NCBI RefSeq assembly: GCF_014645735.1
Contig: NZ_BMMH01000005.1
Location: 388,614 to 452,613, forward strand
Source of the DNA: Nocardia jinanensis
GTDB lineage: Bacteria > Actinomycetota > Actinomycetes > Mycobacteriales > Mycobacteriaceae
DNA length: 64,000 nt
Reading direction: 5' to 3'
Shown here: piece by piece, positions 47,609 through 57,015 of the stretch
Layout: each line of letters opens with the position of its first letter
Numbering within the stretch: position 1 is the first letter of the stretch
The notes under the pieces: model-generated
The model's input: the letters and a program-made list of their open reading frames with translations, nothing else
What the model was told of the DNA's origin: nothing
Database searches by the model: none
Made by a program: the position numbers and the translations under genes

Positions 47609-49807
47609 TCAGGACAGGGCAGACACCTGGTCGCGGTGCGCGGCCGCGAGAGTGCCGCCGGCGCGAGCGAGCGCGACCAGCGACGGCGGCGGGGCGAAAC
47701 GGTCACCGTAGCCGGCCGCCAGTTCCTCGGCACGCCGGACGAATCCGGCCACCCCGCCGGCGTAGCCGTCGATGTACTGCAGCACACCCCCGGTCCAGCC
47801 CGGGTAGCCGATGCCGAGCAGAGATCCGATGTTGGCGTCGGGCACCGACTCGAGCACACCCTCGTCGAGGCACTTCACCGATTCGATCGCCTCCACGAAC
47901 AGCAGGCGTTCCTTCAGGTCGATGAAGGCAACGTCGGCGCGCGAGGAGCCGAACGCTTCCCGCAGCCCCGGCCACAGCCGCGTCCGGGCACCGTCCGCGT
48001 ACTCGTAGAACCCGCTGCCCGCCAAACGGCCGGCCCGGCCGAATTCACCGAGCATGCGGTCCAGAACGGCTTCGGCCGGATGGGGATTCCAGGTGCCGCC
48101 CGCCGCCTCTGCGGCAGCACGGGAGGCATCGCGCACCCGGCGCAGCAGCTCCAGATTGAGTTCATCGGCAAGTTGCAGCGCCGGGGCCGGGTAACCGGCC
48201 TGCGTGGTCGCCTGTTCGATCACCGGTGCGGGCACGCCTTCGCCGAGCATGGCCAGCGCCTCGTTGACGAAGGTGCCGATCACCCGGCTGGTGAAGAAGC
48301 CCCTGCTGTCGTTGACCACGATCGGCGTCTTGCCGATCACCCGAGCAAGGTCCAATGCCCGCGACAGGGTTTCGGCGGAGGTCCGCTCGCCCTTGATGAT
48401 CTCCAGCAGTGGCATGCGGTCCACCGGGCTGAAGAAATGCAGGCCGATGAAGCGGTCCGGAGCCGAGACGTTTGCGGCGAGACCGGTGATGGGCAAGGTC
48501 GAGGTATTCGACCCGATCACGGCGTCGGGTGCCAGTAGTGGTTCGATCTCACGCAATACGTCGGCCTTGAGCGACGGGTCCTCGAAGACCGCCTCGATCA
48601 CCAGGTCGGCGCCGGTTGCCGCCGCGGCCTCGGTGGCCGGCGTGATCCGCGCGAGCACCTCGTCCCGCGTCTGCGCGCTGATCTGCCCGGCTTTCACGCG
48701 CTTGTCGAGCACCCGCTGCGCGTAGCCCTTGCCCCGCTCGGCGGCTTCGGGCGTCACATCCTTCAGCACCACCTCGACACCGGAGACCGCGCACTGGTAG
48801 GCGATGCCCGCGCCCATCATGCCCGCGCCGAGCACGATCGCCTTGTGCGGCGACCACGGCTCCCGAGCGGCGTCCCGGCCGCGCGGACCGGTCACAACCT
48901 GCAGGTCGAAGAAGTTGGCCTGGATCATGTTCTTCGCGATCTGCCCGGTGGCCAGATCGAGGAAGTACCTGGCCTCGATCGCCAGCGCACTGTCGACATC
49001 GACCTGCGCGCCCTCGACCGCCGCGGCGAGGATGTGCTCCCGCGCCGGCGCGGGAGCACCCTTGGTCTGTGCACGCAGCGTCGCGGCCAGCGCGGGCAGC
49101 GCGGCGTGCAGCGGCGCGCTGCGATCACCGGGTGCCCCGCCGGGGATCCGGAATCCCTCGCTGTCCCATGGCTGGTGGGCGCCGGGATGCTCGTGGATCC
49201 AGGCGGTCGCCGCCGGAAGCAGGTCTACGGCGGTCGCCACCGTCGCGTCGACGAGGCCGAGCTCCAGTGCATCGGCCACGGTGTGCTTCTTGCCGGTCAG
49301 CAGCACATCGCGCAACGCCACCTGTACCCCGAGCACGCGGACCGTACGAACCACACCGCCGGCACCGGGAAGCAGGCCCAGCGTGACCTCGGGCAGGCCC
49401 AGCCGCACGCCGGGCGCGTCGACCACGATCCGGTGGTGTGCGGCCAGGGCGAGCTCCAGGCCACCGCCCAGCGCCGATCCGTTGATCGCGGCCACGACCG
49501 GGACCGGCAACTTCTCGAGTCGCCGCAGCAGCGAGCTGTTGCGCTGAACGAATGTGGCGAACTCGTCGATCCGGTCGCGGCGCGCGGCCCGCAGGTCGTT
49601 CAGATCGCCGCCGGCGAAGAAGGTCTTCTTGGCCGAGGTGAGGATCACCCCGGCCACCTCCCCGTCGTTCTCGAGGGCGTCGAGTTCAGCGGCGAGAGAT
49701 TCCACGAACAGCGAATTCATGGTGTTGACCCGCTGGTTCGGGTCGTCGATGGTCAGCGTGACGATTCCGGCGGGATCGCGCGTGACGTGAATGGCGCTGG
49801 TGCTCAT
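47609..49807 (-). CDS. fadB: FadB-like bifunctional enoyl-CoA hydratase / 3-hydroxyacyl-CoA dehydrogenase
   Basis: A 732-residue beta-oxidation enzyme. The N-terminal crotonase half has Phe-Phe-Ala-Gly-Gly-Asp-Leu (near 65), Asn-Gly-Ser-Ala-Leu-Gly-Gly-Gly-Leu-Glu-Leu-Ala and a catalytic Leu-Pro-Glu-Val-Thr-Leu-Gly. The C-terminal half has an NAD-binding Gly-Ala-Gly-Met-Met-Gly-Ala-Gly (near 326), the catalytic His in Leu-His-Phe-Phe-Ser-Pro (near 457) and an Asn in the Asn-Asp-Ser-Arg-Gly-Phe-Phe-Thr-Ser-Arg substrate segment. It hydrates trans-2-enoyl-CoA and oxidises the 3-hydroxyacyl-CoA. Length and domain order match the family. It lies 34 nt after the thiolase gene and 79 nt before the hydrolase gene. 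Confidence 0.95.
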   Translation of the reverse strand: MSTSAIHVTRDPAGIVTLTIDDPNQRVNTMNSLFVESLAAELDALENDGEVAGVILTSAKKTFFAGGDLNDLRAARRDRIDEFATFVQRNSSLLRRLEKLPVPVVAAINGSALGGGLELALAAHHRIVVDAPGVRLGLPEVTLGLLPGAGGVVRTVRVLGVQVALRDVLLTGKKHTVADALELGLVDATVATAVDLLPAATAWIHEHPGAHQPWDSEGFRIPGGAPGDRSAPLHAALPALAATLRAQTKGAPAPAREHILAAAVEGAQVDVDSALAIEARYFLDLATGQIAKNMIQANFFDLQVVTGPRGRDAAREPWSPHKAIVLGAGMMGAGIAYQCAVSGVEVVLKDVTPEAAERGKGYAQRVLDKRVKAGQISAQTRDEVLARITPATEAAAATGADLVIEAVFEDPSLKADVLREIEPLLAPDAVIGSNTSTLPITGLAANVSAPDRFIGLHFFSPVDRMPLLEIIKGERTSAETLSRALDLARVIGKTPIVVNDSRGFFTSRVIGTFVNEALAMLGEGVPAPVIEQATTQAGYPAPALQLADELNLELLRRVRDASRAAAEAAGGTWNPHPAEAVLDRMLGEFGRAGRLAGSGFYEYADGARTRLWPGLREAFGSSRADVAFIDLKERLLFVEAIESVKCLDEGVLESVPDANIGSLLGIGYPGWTGGVLQYIDGYAGGVAGFVRRAEELAAGYGDRFAPPPSLVALARAGGTLAAAHRDQVSALS

Positions 49808-49841
49808 AGATTTCGATGTCCTTTCCGAAAAGCTCGGCGGG

Positions 49842-51059
<1,218 letters not shown>

Positions 51060-51116
51060 GAGGACTCCTCTGTCGATCGGTTGTTCGCGGGTGCCAGTTC
51101 GATCAGGCACTTTCGG

Positions 51117-51146
51117 AACATACAATTCGTCTGAACACGTTGTCTA
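51117..51146 (-). promoter_or_regulatory. Promoter and operator of the thiolase-fadB-hydrolase operon
   Basis: Read on the minus strand: TAGACA (51146-51141) as -35, an 18-bp spacer, and TATGTT (51122-51117) as -10. The operator TGAACA-CGT-TGTCTA (51132-51146, plus strand) covers the -35 box and half the spacer. Confidence 0.65.
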
Positions 51147-51160
51147 GTCTCGCCGGATGT

Positions 51161-51877
51161 TCAGTTGCCCACGAACGTCACCAGTTCCCCGAGCCCCTGC
51201 CGCTCGGTGCGATAACCGTTCGCCGGATGACCGCTGTCGGCATACCCGAAGGAGATTCCGAGCAGCACCTGACGTTCAGGGGGAAGATCGAAGTGCCGCC
51301 GGATGAGCGGCGCCTGGGTCGCCAGCGCGGCCTGCGGAATCGTCGCGATCCCACGGCTGTGTGCCGCGAGAACGAAGTTGGACACGAAAATCCCGGAATC
51401 CACGGCACCGTAGGCGCCCAGCGCCCGTTCCGTTGTCACGATCGCGACATGCGGGGCATCGAAGAGATCGAAGTTCCGCAGCGTCTGCTCACCCGAGGCG
51501 ACCCGGTCACTCTTGTCGATACCGAGGCTGGCGTAGAGCTGCCAACCGCTGATCCGGCGGCGCTCACGGTAGACGCCCTCATAGGACTCCGGGAAGGCGA
51601 TATCGGGCGCGGCATCCGGGCCTGCGGCGACTGCGGAGCGCAGCGCTTCCCGCAACCGCTCGGTGCCGGCCCCCTCCGTCACGTGCACATGCCAGGGCTG
51701 GGTGTTGCACCACGACGGAGACCGGCGGGCCAGGTCGAGGATCCGGGTGATCTCGGAGCGCGGGACCGGCTCCGGAGTGAACGCACGGCAACTCCAGCGG
51801 GAGCGCAGCATGCGCTCGAGCGCATCGGTGGCCGCGTCATCCGGGGCGAGAACGGTGGCATCGAGCATTTCAGGCAT
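51161..51877 (-). CDS. Nitroreductase-family flavoprotein
   Basis: A 238-residue protein with GTGAGGAAA before ATG 51877. FMN-contact motifs are Arg-Ser-Arg-Trp-Ser-Cys-Arg-Ala-Phe near residue 26, Pro-Ser-Trp-Cys-Asn-Thr-Gln-Pro-Trp (near 55) and the late Gly-Ile-Ser-Phe-Gly-Tyr-Ala-Asp. Members use NAD(P)H to reduce nitro groups, quinones or enones. Here, among acyl-CoA genes, an enone or ketone reductase role is more likely than nitro reduction. It is divergent from the DUF2236 gene across a shared palindromic operator, so both are probably controlled together. Confidence 0.9.
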   Translation of the reverse strand: MPEMLDATVLAPDDAATDALERMLRSRWSCRAFTPEPVPRSEITRILDLARRSPSWCNTQPWHVHVTEGAGTERLREALRSAVAAGPDAAPDIAFPESYEGVYRERRRISGWQLYASLGIDKSDRVASGEQTLRNFDLFDAPHVAIVTTERALGAYGAVDSGIFVSNFVLAAHSRGIATIPQAALATQAPLIRRHFDLPPERQVLLGISFGYADSGHPANGYRTERQGLGELVTFVGN

Positions 51878-51956
51878 GGGATTTCCTCACCGGGCGGCGA
51901 CAATATCGGGCGCTCGCGCCGGCGATTCGGCAAAATGCGAGGCCAGACATTGAGTG

Positions 51957-51985
51957 TAGACATAGTGTCTAGTTGAGTCTACCCT
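51957..51985 (+). promoter_or_regulatory. Shared palindromic operator and promoter between nitroreductase and DUF2236 genes
   Basis: TAGACA-TAG-TGTCTA (51957-51971) is the only perfectly symmetric copy of the cluster operator. On the plus strand TAGACA also serves as a -35-like box, with TACCCT (51980-51985) as a possible -10 after 17 bp. It is 49 bp from the DUF2236 start and 80 bp from the nitroreductase start. Confidence 0.7.
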
Positions 51986-52019
51986 CGCTGTAACGGCAGT
52001 CACAACGAGGAGATTGACT

Positions 52020-53339
52020 ATGACCAGCGCACCTACGCGCCCGGACGGCCGCACCTTCCGCGGTGATCTGGACGTTCCGCCCGGACTTCCCCGCGGTATC
52101 GATCTCGGTCGCATCGCCAACAAGGACAAAGCCATCGCGATGTACGGCCGTGAGCTGGTGGAAAAGCTCACCGATCACGCCCTGCTCGCGGACGACTACG
52201 CCTACCAGGCGATGCTGGACTTCAAGGACAAGTCCAACAACACCAATTGGCGGACCTTCGATCTGGCGCTCGAACAGGGCATCGACGCCGTGGACGACCC
52301 CAGCCCGGGCCTGGTGGCTCTGTTCGCGGAACTCGACCGGATCCCGGACTGGGTCGATTTCGACCAGCTCTACCGCGGCGCGGTCGCCTTCTGGCGGGCC
52401 GGGCCGATCGTCCCGCCGGTCCTCGCCTGGGCCACCATCGCCGGCGGATTCTCGATGTACAGCGCGACCCGGCCGGTCCTGTTCAGTGGCCGGCTCCGGC
52501 AGTCGGACAAAGTCGGCACCCGGCTGATCGAGAGCTTCCGCTACGTTGTCGCCGCCTACACCCCCGGCGGCATGCGCCGGTTCGAGGAGGGATTCCGGCT
52601 CACCGCGAAGGTGCGGATGATCCATGCCGCGGTCCGGCACAGCCTCAGCCACTCCGAGGTCTGGGACTGGGCGAACTGGGGCGTGCCGATCAACAATCTC
52701 GATGGCATGGTCACCCAGGCCGGGCAGTTCGGCGTGAAGTTCATCGACGCCGTCCAGAACTCCGGCTTCCGCTACAGCGATCGGGAGCTCGAGGACATCT
52801 TCGCGCTGAGCCGCTACGTCGGGCACGTGATCGGTGTCCCGGCGGACATCCTGCACACCGGCTACGAGGACGCGCGGCGCAAGACCGAACTGCACACCCT
52901 GCTCGAGCTGCCGCCGGACGAGCTGTGCCGCGACGTCGTGCACTCGGTCATCGCCTACAGCGTCGAGAACCCCCCGGGCGACGTAGAGATCCTGCCCGGG
53001 CCGATCGCCAAGTTCATGACCACCGAGCGCCGGCTCGCCCTGGCCTACGGCCTGCTGTACTCCTGGATTCCCACCGATGTGCTGACCGCTCTCGGCGCCG
53101 AACGCACAGCCTGGCGGCACGTACTGCCGGCGGTCCGGCCGCTGGTCGCGGTCGCCCATCGGATCGGCCGGCTCCTTCCGCACGACGACGAGAAGACCGC
53201 CTTCGACATCCTGCGTACCTTCAACGCGGCGATCGAAGTGCCCCACGGTCAGAAGGCCGTCGCCGTGGCGAACCCGGAGGAAGTACATGCCGATATCGCC
53301 GCCAACAAGGGCGATATGCCCGTGGTGGCCCGCTCGTGA
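52020..53339 (+). CDS. DUF2236 (MpaB/latex-clearing-protein-type) oxygenase
   Basis: A 439-residue protein. ATG 52020 has GAGGAG 7 nt upstream. The DUF2236 core shows Trp-Ala-Thr-Ile-Ala-Gly-Gly-Phe-Ser, then Ala-Lys-Val-Arg-Met-Ile-His-Ala-Ala-Val-Arg-His (near 190-205) and Gly-Val-Pro-Ile-Asn-Asn-Leu-Asp. In latex-clearing protein (Lcp) the matching Lys/Arg...His segment holds the axial haem ligand and active-site base. Lcp cleaves cis-1,4-polyisoprene C=C bonds to aldehyde and ketone ends. Unlike secreted Lcp, no Tat or Sec signal is visible, so this enzyme is probably cytoplasmic and would act on imported material. Its stop overlaps the racemase start (GTGA). The haem ligand is inferred, not shown. 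Confidence 0.85.
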   Translation: MTSAPTRPDGRTFRGDLDVPPGLPRGIDLGRIANKDKAIAMYGRELVEKLTDHALLADDYAYQAMLDFKDKSNNTNWRTFDLALEQGIDAVDDPSPGLVALFAELDRIPDWVDFDQLYRGAVAFWRAGPIVPPVLAWATIAGGFSMYSATRPVLFSGRLRQSDKVGTRLIESFRYVVAAYTPGGMRRFEEGFRLTAKVRMIHAAVRHSLSHSEVWDWANWGVPINNLDGMVTQAGQFGVKFIDAVQNSGFRYSDRELEDIFALSRYVGHVIGVPADILHTGYEDARRKTELHTLLELPPDELCRDVVHSVIAYSVENPPGDVEILPGPIAKFMTTERRLALAYGLLYSWIPTDVLTALGAERTAWRHVLPAVRPLVAVAHRIGRLLPHDDEKTAFDILRTFNAAIEVPHGQKAVAVANPEEVHADIAANKGDMPVVARS

Positions 53340-54487
53340 CCGGGTCCCCCCGGCCGCCCCTGGACGGAGTCCGGATCATCGAACTGGCCGGTATCGGTCC
53401 GGGGCCGTTCGCCGGGATGATGCTGGCCGACCTCGGAGCGGAGGTGATCTGCGTCGACCGCCCCGGTGGCAATTCTTGGGCAGTACAGGGACATTCGATC
53501 TTGTTTCGCAGTCGGCGCCACCTCGCGGTCGACCTGAAAACGGAAGCCGGCGCCGACGTGGTGCGCCGGCTCTGCGCGGGCGCGGACGGGCTGATCGAGA
53601 CCTTCCGGCCGGGGGTGGCCGAGCGGCTCGGTGTCGGACCGGAGGACTGCATGGCGGCCAATCCGGACCTGGTCTACGGCCGGATGACCGGCTGGGGACA
53701 GAGCGGGCCGATGGCCTCGATGCCCGGACACGACATCAACTACATCGCACTGGCGGGAGCGCTGCACGCGATCGGCCGCAAGGGTGAGCCGCCGGTGCCC
53801 CCGTTGAATCTGGTGGGTGATTTCGGCGGCGGCGGAATGCTGCTCGGCATGGGCATGCTGGCGGGGATTCTCGCCGCTCGCGCCGGTGGTGGTGGCCGGG
53901 TCGTGGACGCGGCCATGATCGATGGAGTGTCCGCGCTCATGGCGATGTTCCACACCTACCGGGCAGAGGGGCTGTTCACCGACGAACGCGGCACCCATAT
54001 GCTCGGCACCGGGGCGTTCTTCTACGACGTCTATCGAACCCGGGACGGGCAGTGGGTCAGCATCGGCGCCATCGAGGCGCCGTTCTGGCAGGAGCTGTGC
54101 GATATTCTCGAGCTGCCGGACGAGGTGCGCGACAACCAGTTCGACACCACGAATTGGGACGAGTTCCGACGCGTCCTGGCGGCGCGCATCGGTCGCTACG
54201 ACCGCGCGGAACTGGACAAACTGTTCCTGGGCAGCAACACGTGCTACGCGCCGGTGTTATCCCTGGCCGAGACAGTCGACCATCCGCACCACCGCGAACG
54301 CGGAACATTCGTCGAGATCGACGGGGTCGTGCAGCCGGCTCCCGCGCCCCGTTTCGACGGCGTCGCGCCGACTACACCGCGAACACGCCGGTCCCCCGGC
54401 GCGGACAGCCGCAGTGTGCTGGCCGATCTGGGCTACGCCGCCGACGAGGTCGCCGCACTCGCCGACAGTGGAGTCATCGCCGACTGA
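53336..54487 (+). CDS. mcr: Alpha-methylacyl-CoA racemase (family III CoA-transferase fold)
   Basis: A 383-residue protein starting at GTG 53336, overlapping the previous stop. Family III motifs include Gly-Pro-Gly-Pro-Phe-Ala-Gly-Met-Met-Leu-Ala-Asp-Leu-Gly-Ala. The racemase-specific pair is present: His132 in Gly-His-Asp-Ile-Asn-Tyr-Ile-Ala and Asp162 in Val-Gly-Asp-Phe-Gly-Gly-Gly-Gly, with the same 30-residue spacing as His126/Asp156 of the M. tuberculosis enzyme. It interconverts (2R)- and (2S)-methylacyl-CoA, which is needed before acyl-CoA dehydrogenases can attack methyl-branched chains. This is the best evidence in the cluster that the substrate is methyl-branched. Confidence 0.92.
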   Translation: MTGSPRPPLDGVRIIELAGIGPGPFAGMMLADLGAEVICVDRPGGNSWAVQGHSILFRSRRHLAVDLKTEAGADVVRRLCAGADGLIETFRPGVAERLGVGPEDCMAANPDLVYGRMTGWGQSGPMASMPGHDINYIALAGALHAIGRKGEPPVPPLNLVGDFGGGGMLLGMGMLAGILAARAGGGGRVVDAAMIDGVSALMAMFHTYRAEGLFTDERGTHMLGTGAFFYDVYRTRDGQWVSIGAIEAPFWQELCDILELPDEVRDNQFDTTNWDEFRRVLAARIGRYDRAELDKLFLGSNTCYAPVLSLAETVDHPHHRERGTFVEIDGVVQPAPAPRFDGVAPTTPRTRRSPGADSRSVLADLGYAADEVAALADSGVIAD

Positions 54488-54531
54488 GCCCGGCCGGGGC
54501 CGATCGCACCGCGACAACTAGGTTGCGGAAT

Positions 54532-54556
54532 CCTCGCCGACAACGGAGTCGCGAGG
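54532..54556. terminator. Hairpin between convergent racemase and acyl-CoA dehydrogenase genes
   Basis: CCTCGC-c-GAC pairs with GTC-GCGAGG around the loop AACGGA (9 bp with one bulged base). It lies 44 nt after the racemase stop and 23 nt from the dehydrogenase stop, so it can act in both directions. Confidence 0.5.
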
Positions 54557-54579
54557 GGCGACCGACCCGGCCCGTTCCG

Positions 54580-55719
54580 CTAGAGACCGAGGGATCGGCC
54601 CACGATCTCCCGCATGATCTCGTTGGTCCCGCCGTAGATCTGCTGGACCCGCGCGTCACGCCAGCGGCGCGCGACCTCGTATTCCTCCATGTAGCCGTAG
54701 CCACCGTGCAATTGCAGGCAGCTGTCCAACGCCTCGAATTCCAGTTCGGTGGTCCAGAACTTCGCCCCGGCGGCCTCGGCGGCCGTCAATTCCCCCCTGT
54801 TCTGCGCCTCGATGCAGCGGTCGATGTACACCCGCGCGATCCCGACCCGGGTGGCGAGCTCGGCGAGCCGGAACCGATTGGCCTGGAACGAGCCGATCGG
54901 CTGACCGAACGCCTTGCGTTCCTTGGCGTAGGCGACGGCGGTATCCACCGCATGCTCGGCACTGGCGACCGCGACCACGGCCATCGACAGCCGCTCCTGC
55001 GCGAGATTTCCCATCAGGTAGTGCAAGCCCTCGCCGGGTTCACCGAGGACATCCGCATCGGGAACGAGAACATCGCGGAAGAACAATTCCGCGGTGTCCT
55101 GCGCGCGGCGCCCGATCTTGTCGAGTTTGCGGCCGCGCTCGAATCCCGCCCGGTCGCCCGGGACGACGAACAGGCCGAAACCACCGCCGTCGGAGTCCGG
55201 AATCCGAGCAGCCACGATGATCAGATCCGCCTGGATACCCCGGGTGACAAATGTTTTGGCACCGTTGATCCGCCACCCGCCCGCCGCGCGGACCGCGGTG
55301 GTCTTGATGGCGCGCAGATCCGAACCGGTGCCGGGCTCCGACATGGCGATCGCGATCGCGGTGTCGCCGGCAACGATTCCGGGAACCCACCGCTGCCGCT
55401 GTTCCGCCGAAGCGATATCGAGGTAGTACGGCAAGACGATATCGTTGGTCAGCGAGAAACCGTCTCCGACGGTTCCGGTGCGCACCACTTCTTCGTTCAG
55501 AACGGCGTTGAACCGGAAGTCCCGCAGTCCGGCGCCGCCGAATTCCTCCGCGGCGGCGAAACCGACCAGCCCCTGCGCGGCAGCAGCTTTCCAGAAGCCT
55601 CGATCGACCTGACCCGCGGCCTCCCACTCGGCGGTATGCGGCACAGCGTGCTTTTCGAGGAAACTGCGCACCGCCGCGCGGAATTGTTCGTGTTCGTCGG
55701 CGAAGAGCGTCCGGCGCAT
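54580..55719 (-). CDS. Acyl-CoA dehydrogenase
   Basis: A 379-residue flavoprotein that makes a 2,3-enoyl-CoA. ATG 55719 lies 1 nt after the stop of the partner dehydrogenase gene. Signature segments: Ala-Met-Ser-Glu-Pro-Gly-Thr-Gly-Ser-Asp (FAD site, near 127-136), Gly-Ala-Lys-Thr-Phe-Val-Thr, Gln-Leu-His-Gly-Gly-Tyr-Gly-Tyr and the C-terminal Ile-Tyr-Gly-Gly-Thr-Asn-Glu-Ile-Met with the active-site Glu. Full length. It probably pairs with the next gene as a heteromer, as FadE pairs do in steroid and branched-chain catabolism, although neither chain shows loss of its catalytic Glu. Confidence 0.94.
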   Translation of the reverse strand: MRRTLFADEHEQFRAAVRSFLEKHAVPHTAEWEAAGQVDRGFWKAAAAQGLVGFAAAEEFGGAGLRDFRFNAVLNEEVVRTGTVGDGFSLTNDIVLPYYLDIASAEQRQRWVPGIVAGDTAIAIAMSEPGTGSDLRAIKTTAVRAAGGWRINGAKTFVTRGIQADLIIVAARIPDSDGGGFGLFVVPGDRAGFERGRKLDKIGRRAQDTAELFFRDVLVPDADVLGEPGEGLHYLMGNLAQERLSMAVVAVASAEHAVDTAVAYAKERKAFGQPIGSFQANRFRLAELATRVGIARVYIDRCIEAQNRGELTAAEAAGAKFWTTELEFEALDSCLQLHGGYGYMEEYEVARRWRDARVQQIYGGTNEIMREIVGRSLGL

Positions 55720-55720
55720 C

Positions 55721-56890
55721 TCAGATCCCCATCGCTTTCCCGACGATTTCCTTCATGATCTCGCTCGTCCCGCCGTAGATTCGCTGGACCCGGGCATCGG
55801 CGTAGGCCCGCGCGATCGGATACTCGGCCATGTAGCCATAGCCTCCGAACAGTTGCAGGCAGGCATCGACCACACGACCCTGAGTTTCCGTCGCCGCGAA
55901 TTTGGCCATCGCCGCGCGTTCGGCGGTGAGCGTGCCCTCGATATGCTCCCGCAGACAGTCGGTGACGAAGGCACGCAGCACCTCGGTCCGGGTGTGCGCC
56001 TCGGCCAGGACGAATCGAGTGTTCTGGAAAGCGGCCAGCGGTTTCCCGAACGCGATGCGCTCCCGCACGTACTCCGTCGCGTACTCGACGGCGCGGGCGG
56101 CGGCAGCGGTACTGGCCACGGCGATGGTCATCCGCTCCTGCGGCAGATTCGACACCAGCGCACCGAAGCCGGCGCCGGGTTCGCCCAGCAGGTTCGCGAC
56201 GGGCACCCGCGCGTTGTCGAAGAACAGCTCAGCGGTGTCCTGAGCGTGCATTCCTATCTTCTCGAGATTGCGACCGCGGCTGAAACCGGGCGTATCGCGT
56301 TCCACCACGATCAATGACAACCCCCCGTGCCTACCCGCCTGCTTGTCGGTGCGGGCGGCGACGATCACGAGGTCGGCATTCATCCCGTTGGAGATGAAGG
56401 TTTTCGCACCGTTGACGACGAAATGATCGCCGTCGCGCACCGCGGTGGTCTCGATACCGGCCAGATCCGATCCGGTGCCGGGCTCGGTCATGGCGATCGC
56501 GGCGATGCGCTCACCGGCGGCCAGCCCGGGTAACCAGCGTTTCCGCTGGTCGGCATCGGCGTAGCGGAGAAAGTACGGCACGCAGATGTCATTGTGCAGG
56601 TTGATACCGAAGGACATGACGCCCGCGCGCGCCACCTCCTCGGCAATCACCGCGTTGAATCGGAAATCGTCGACGCCACCGCCCCCGAATTCTTCGCCGA
56701 TCGCCATTCCGAGGAAGCCGTGGCCCCCGGCTTCGGCGAAGATCTCGCGGGGGACTATTCCGGCCTTTTCCCATCGCAGATAGTCCGGGACCACCCGCGT
56801 TTCCAGGAACGTGCGGAAACTCTCCCGGAATGCTTCGTGCTCGGTCTCGTAGATCGACCCGTGACGGGGCCGCTGCTCGATTATCGTCAT
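55721..56890 (-). CDS. Acyl-CoA dehydrogenase
   Basis: A 389-residue flavoprotein. I chose ATG 56890, where similarity begins; the open frame to 56989 covers the promoter. Motifs: Ala-Met-Thr-Glu-Pro-Gly-Thr-Gly-Ser-Asp, Gly-Ala-Lys-Thr-Phe-Ile-Ser-Asn-Gly, Gln-Leu-Phe-Gly-Gly-Tyr-Gly-Tyr and Ile-Tyr-Gly-Gly-Thr-Ser-Glu-Ile-Met. It is a clear paralogue of the next gene (matching Gly-Arg-x-Leu-(Asp/Glu)-Lys-Ile-Gly and Ala-Gln-Asp-Thr-Ala-Glu-Leu-Phe-Phe). It is the first gene of a two-gene operon under operator 56913-56927. Substrate chain type cannot be read, but racemase and monooxygenase neighbours favour branched or oxidised chains. Confidence 0.94.
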   Translation of the reverse strand: MTIIEQRPRHGSIYETEHEAFRESFRTFLETRVVPDYLRWEKAGIVPREIFAEAGGHGFLGMAIGEEFGGGGVDDFRFNAVIAEEVARAGVMSFGINLHNDICVPYFLRYADADQRKRWLPGLAAGERIAAIAMTEPGTGSDLAGIETTAVRDGDHFVVNGAKTFISNGMNADLVIVAARTDKQAGRHGGLSLIVVERDTPGFSRGRNLEKIGMHAQDTAELFFDNARVPVANLLGEPGAGFGALVSNLPQERMTIAVASTAAAARAVEYATEYVRERIAFGKPLAAFQNTRFVLAEAHTRTEVLRAFVTDCLREHIEGTLTAERAAMAKFAATETQGRVVDACLQLFGGYGYMAEYPIARAYADARVQRIYGGTSEIMKEIVGKAMGI

Positions 56891-56910
56891 CTCACGGACA
56901 ATACATGTTA

Positions 56911-56940
56911 TCCATACATAGCGTATGCACGATTTGTCTC
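56911..56940 (-). promoter_or_regulatory. Promoter and operator of the acyl-CoA dehydrogenase pair
   Basis: Read on the minus strand: GAGACA (56940-56935) as -35, 18 bp, and TATGGA (56916-56911) as -10. The operator CATACA-TAG-CGTATG (56913-56927, plus strand) occupies the spacer and -10, as at the mce promoter. Confidence 0.65.
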
Positions 56941-56979
56941 GACTCTTGATGTCGGCCATCCAGAACCGAGCAGGAGTGA

Positions 56980-57009
56980 TTGACGCCACGTCTAAACAGA
57001 TTGTATGGT
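56980..57009 (+). promoter_or_regulatory. Promoter and operator of the monooxygenase-fadD operon
   Basis: TTGACG (56980-56985), an 18-bp spacer and TATGGT (57004-57009). The operator TAAACA-GAT-TGTATG (56993-57007) covers the spacer end and the -10. The ATG follows 6 nt after the -10, so the mRNA should be leaderless. Confidence 0.78.
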
Positions 57010-57015
57010 CGCTCT

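Noticed and set aside
51160..51260. The operator-like sites as KstR/KstR2 cholesterol-regulon boxes
   Set aside because: Some copies contain AACGTGTT as in KstR boxes, but the symmetric copy (TAGACA-TAG-TGTCTA) has a 3-nt centre and a different half-site, so a distinct regulator is more likely. No sterol-ring genes are present.
56890..56989. Upstream extension of the acyl-CoA dehydrogenase start to 56989
   Set aside because: The extra codons lie on the promoter and operator sequence, and similarity to the family begins after ATG 56890.
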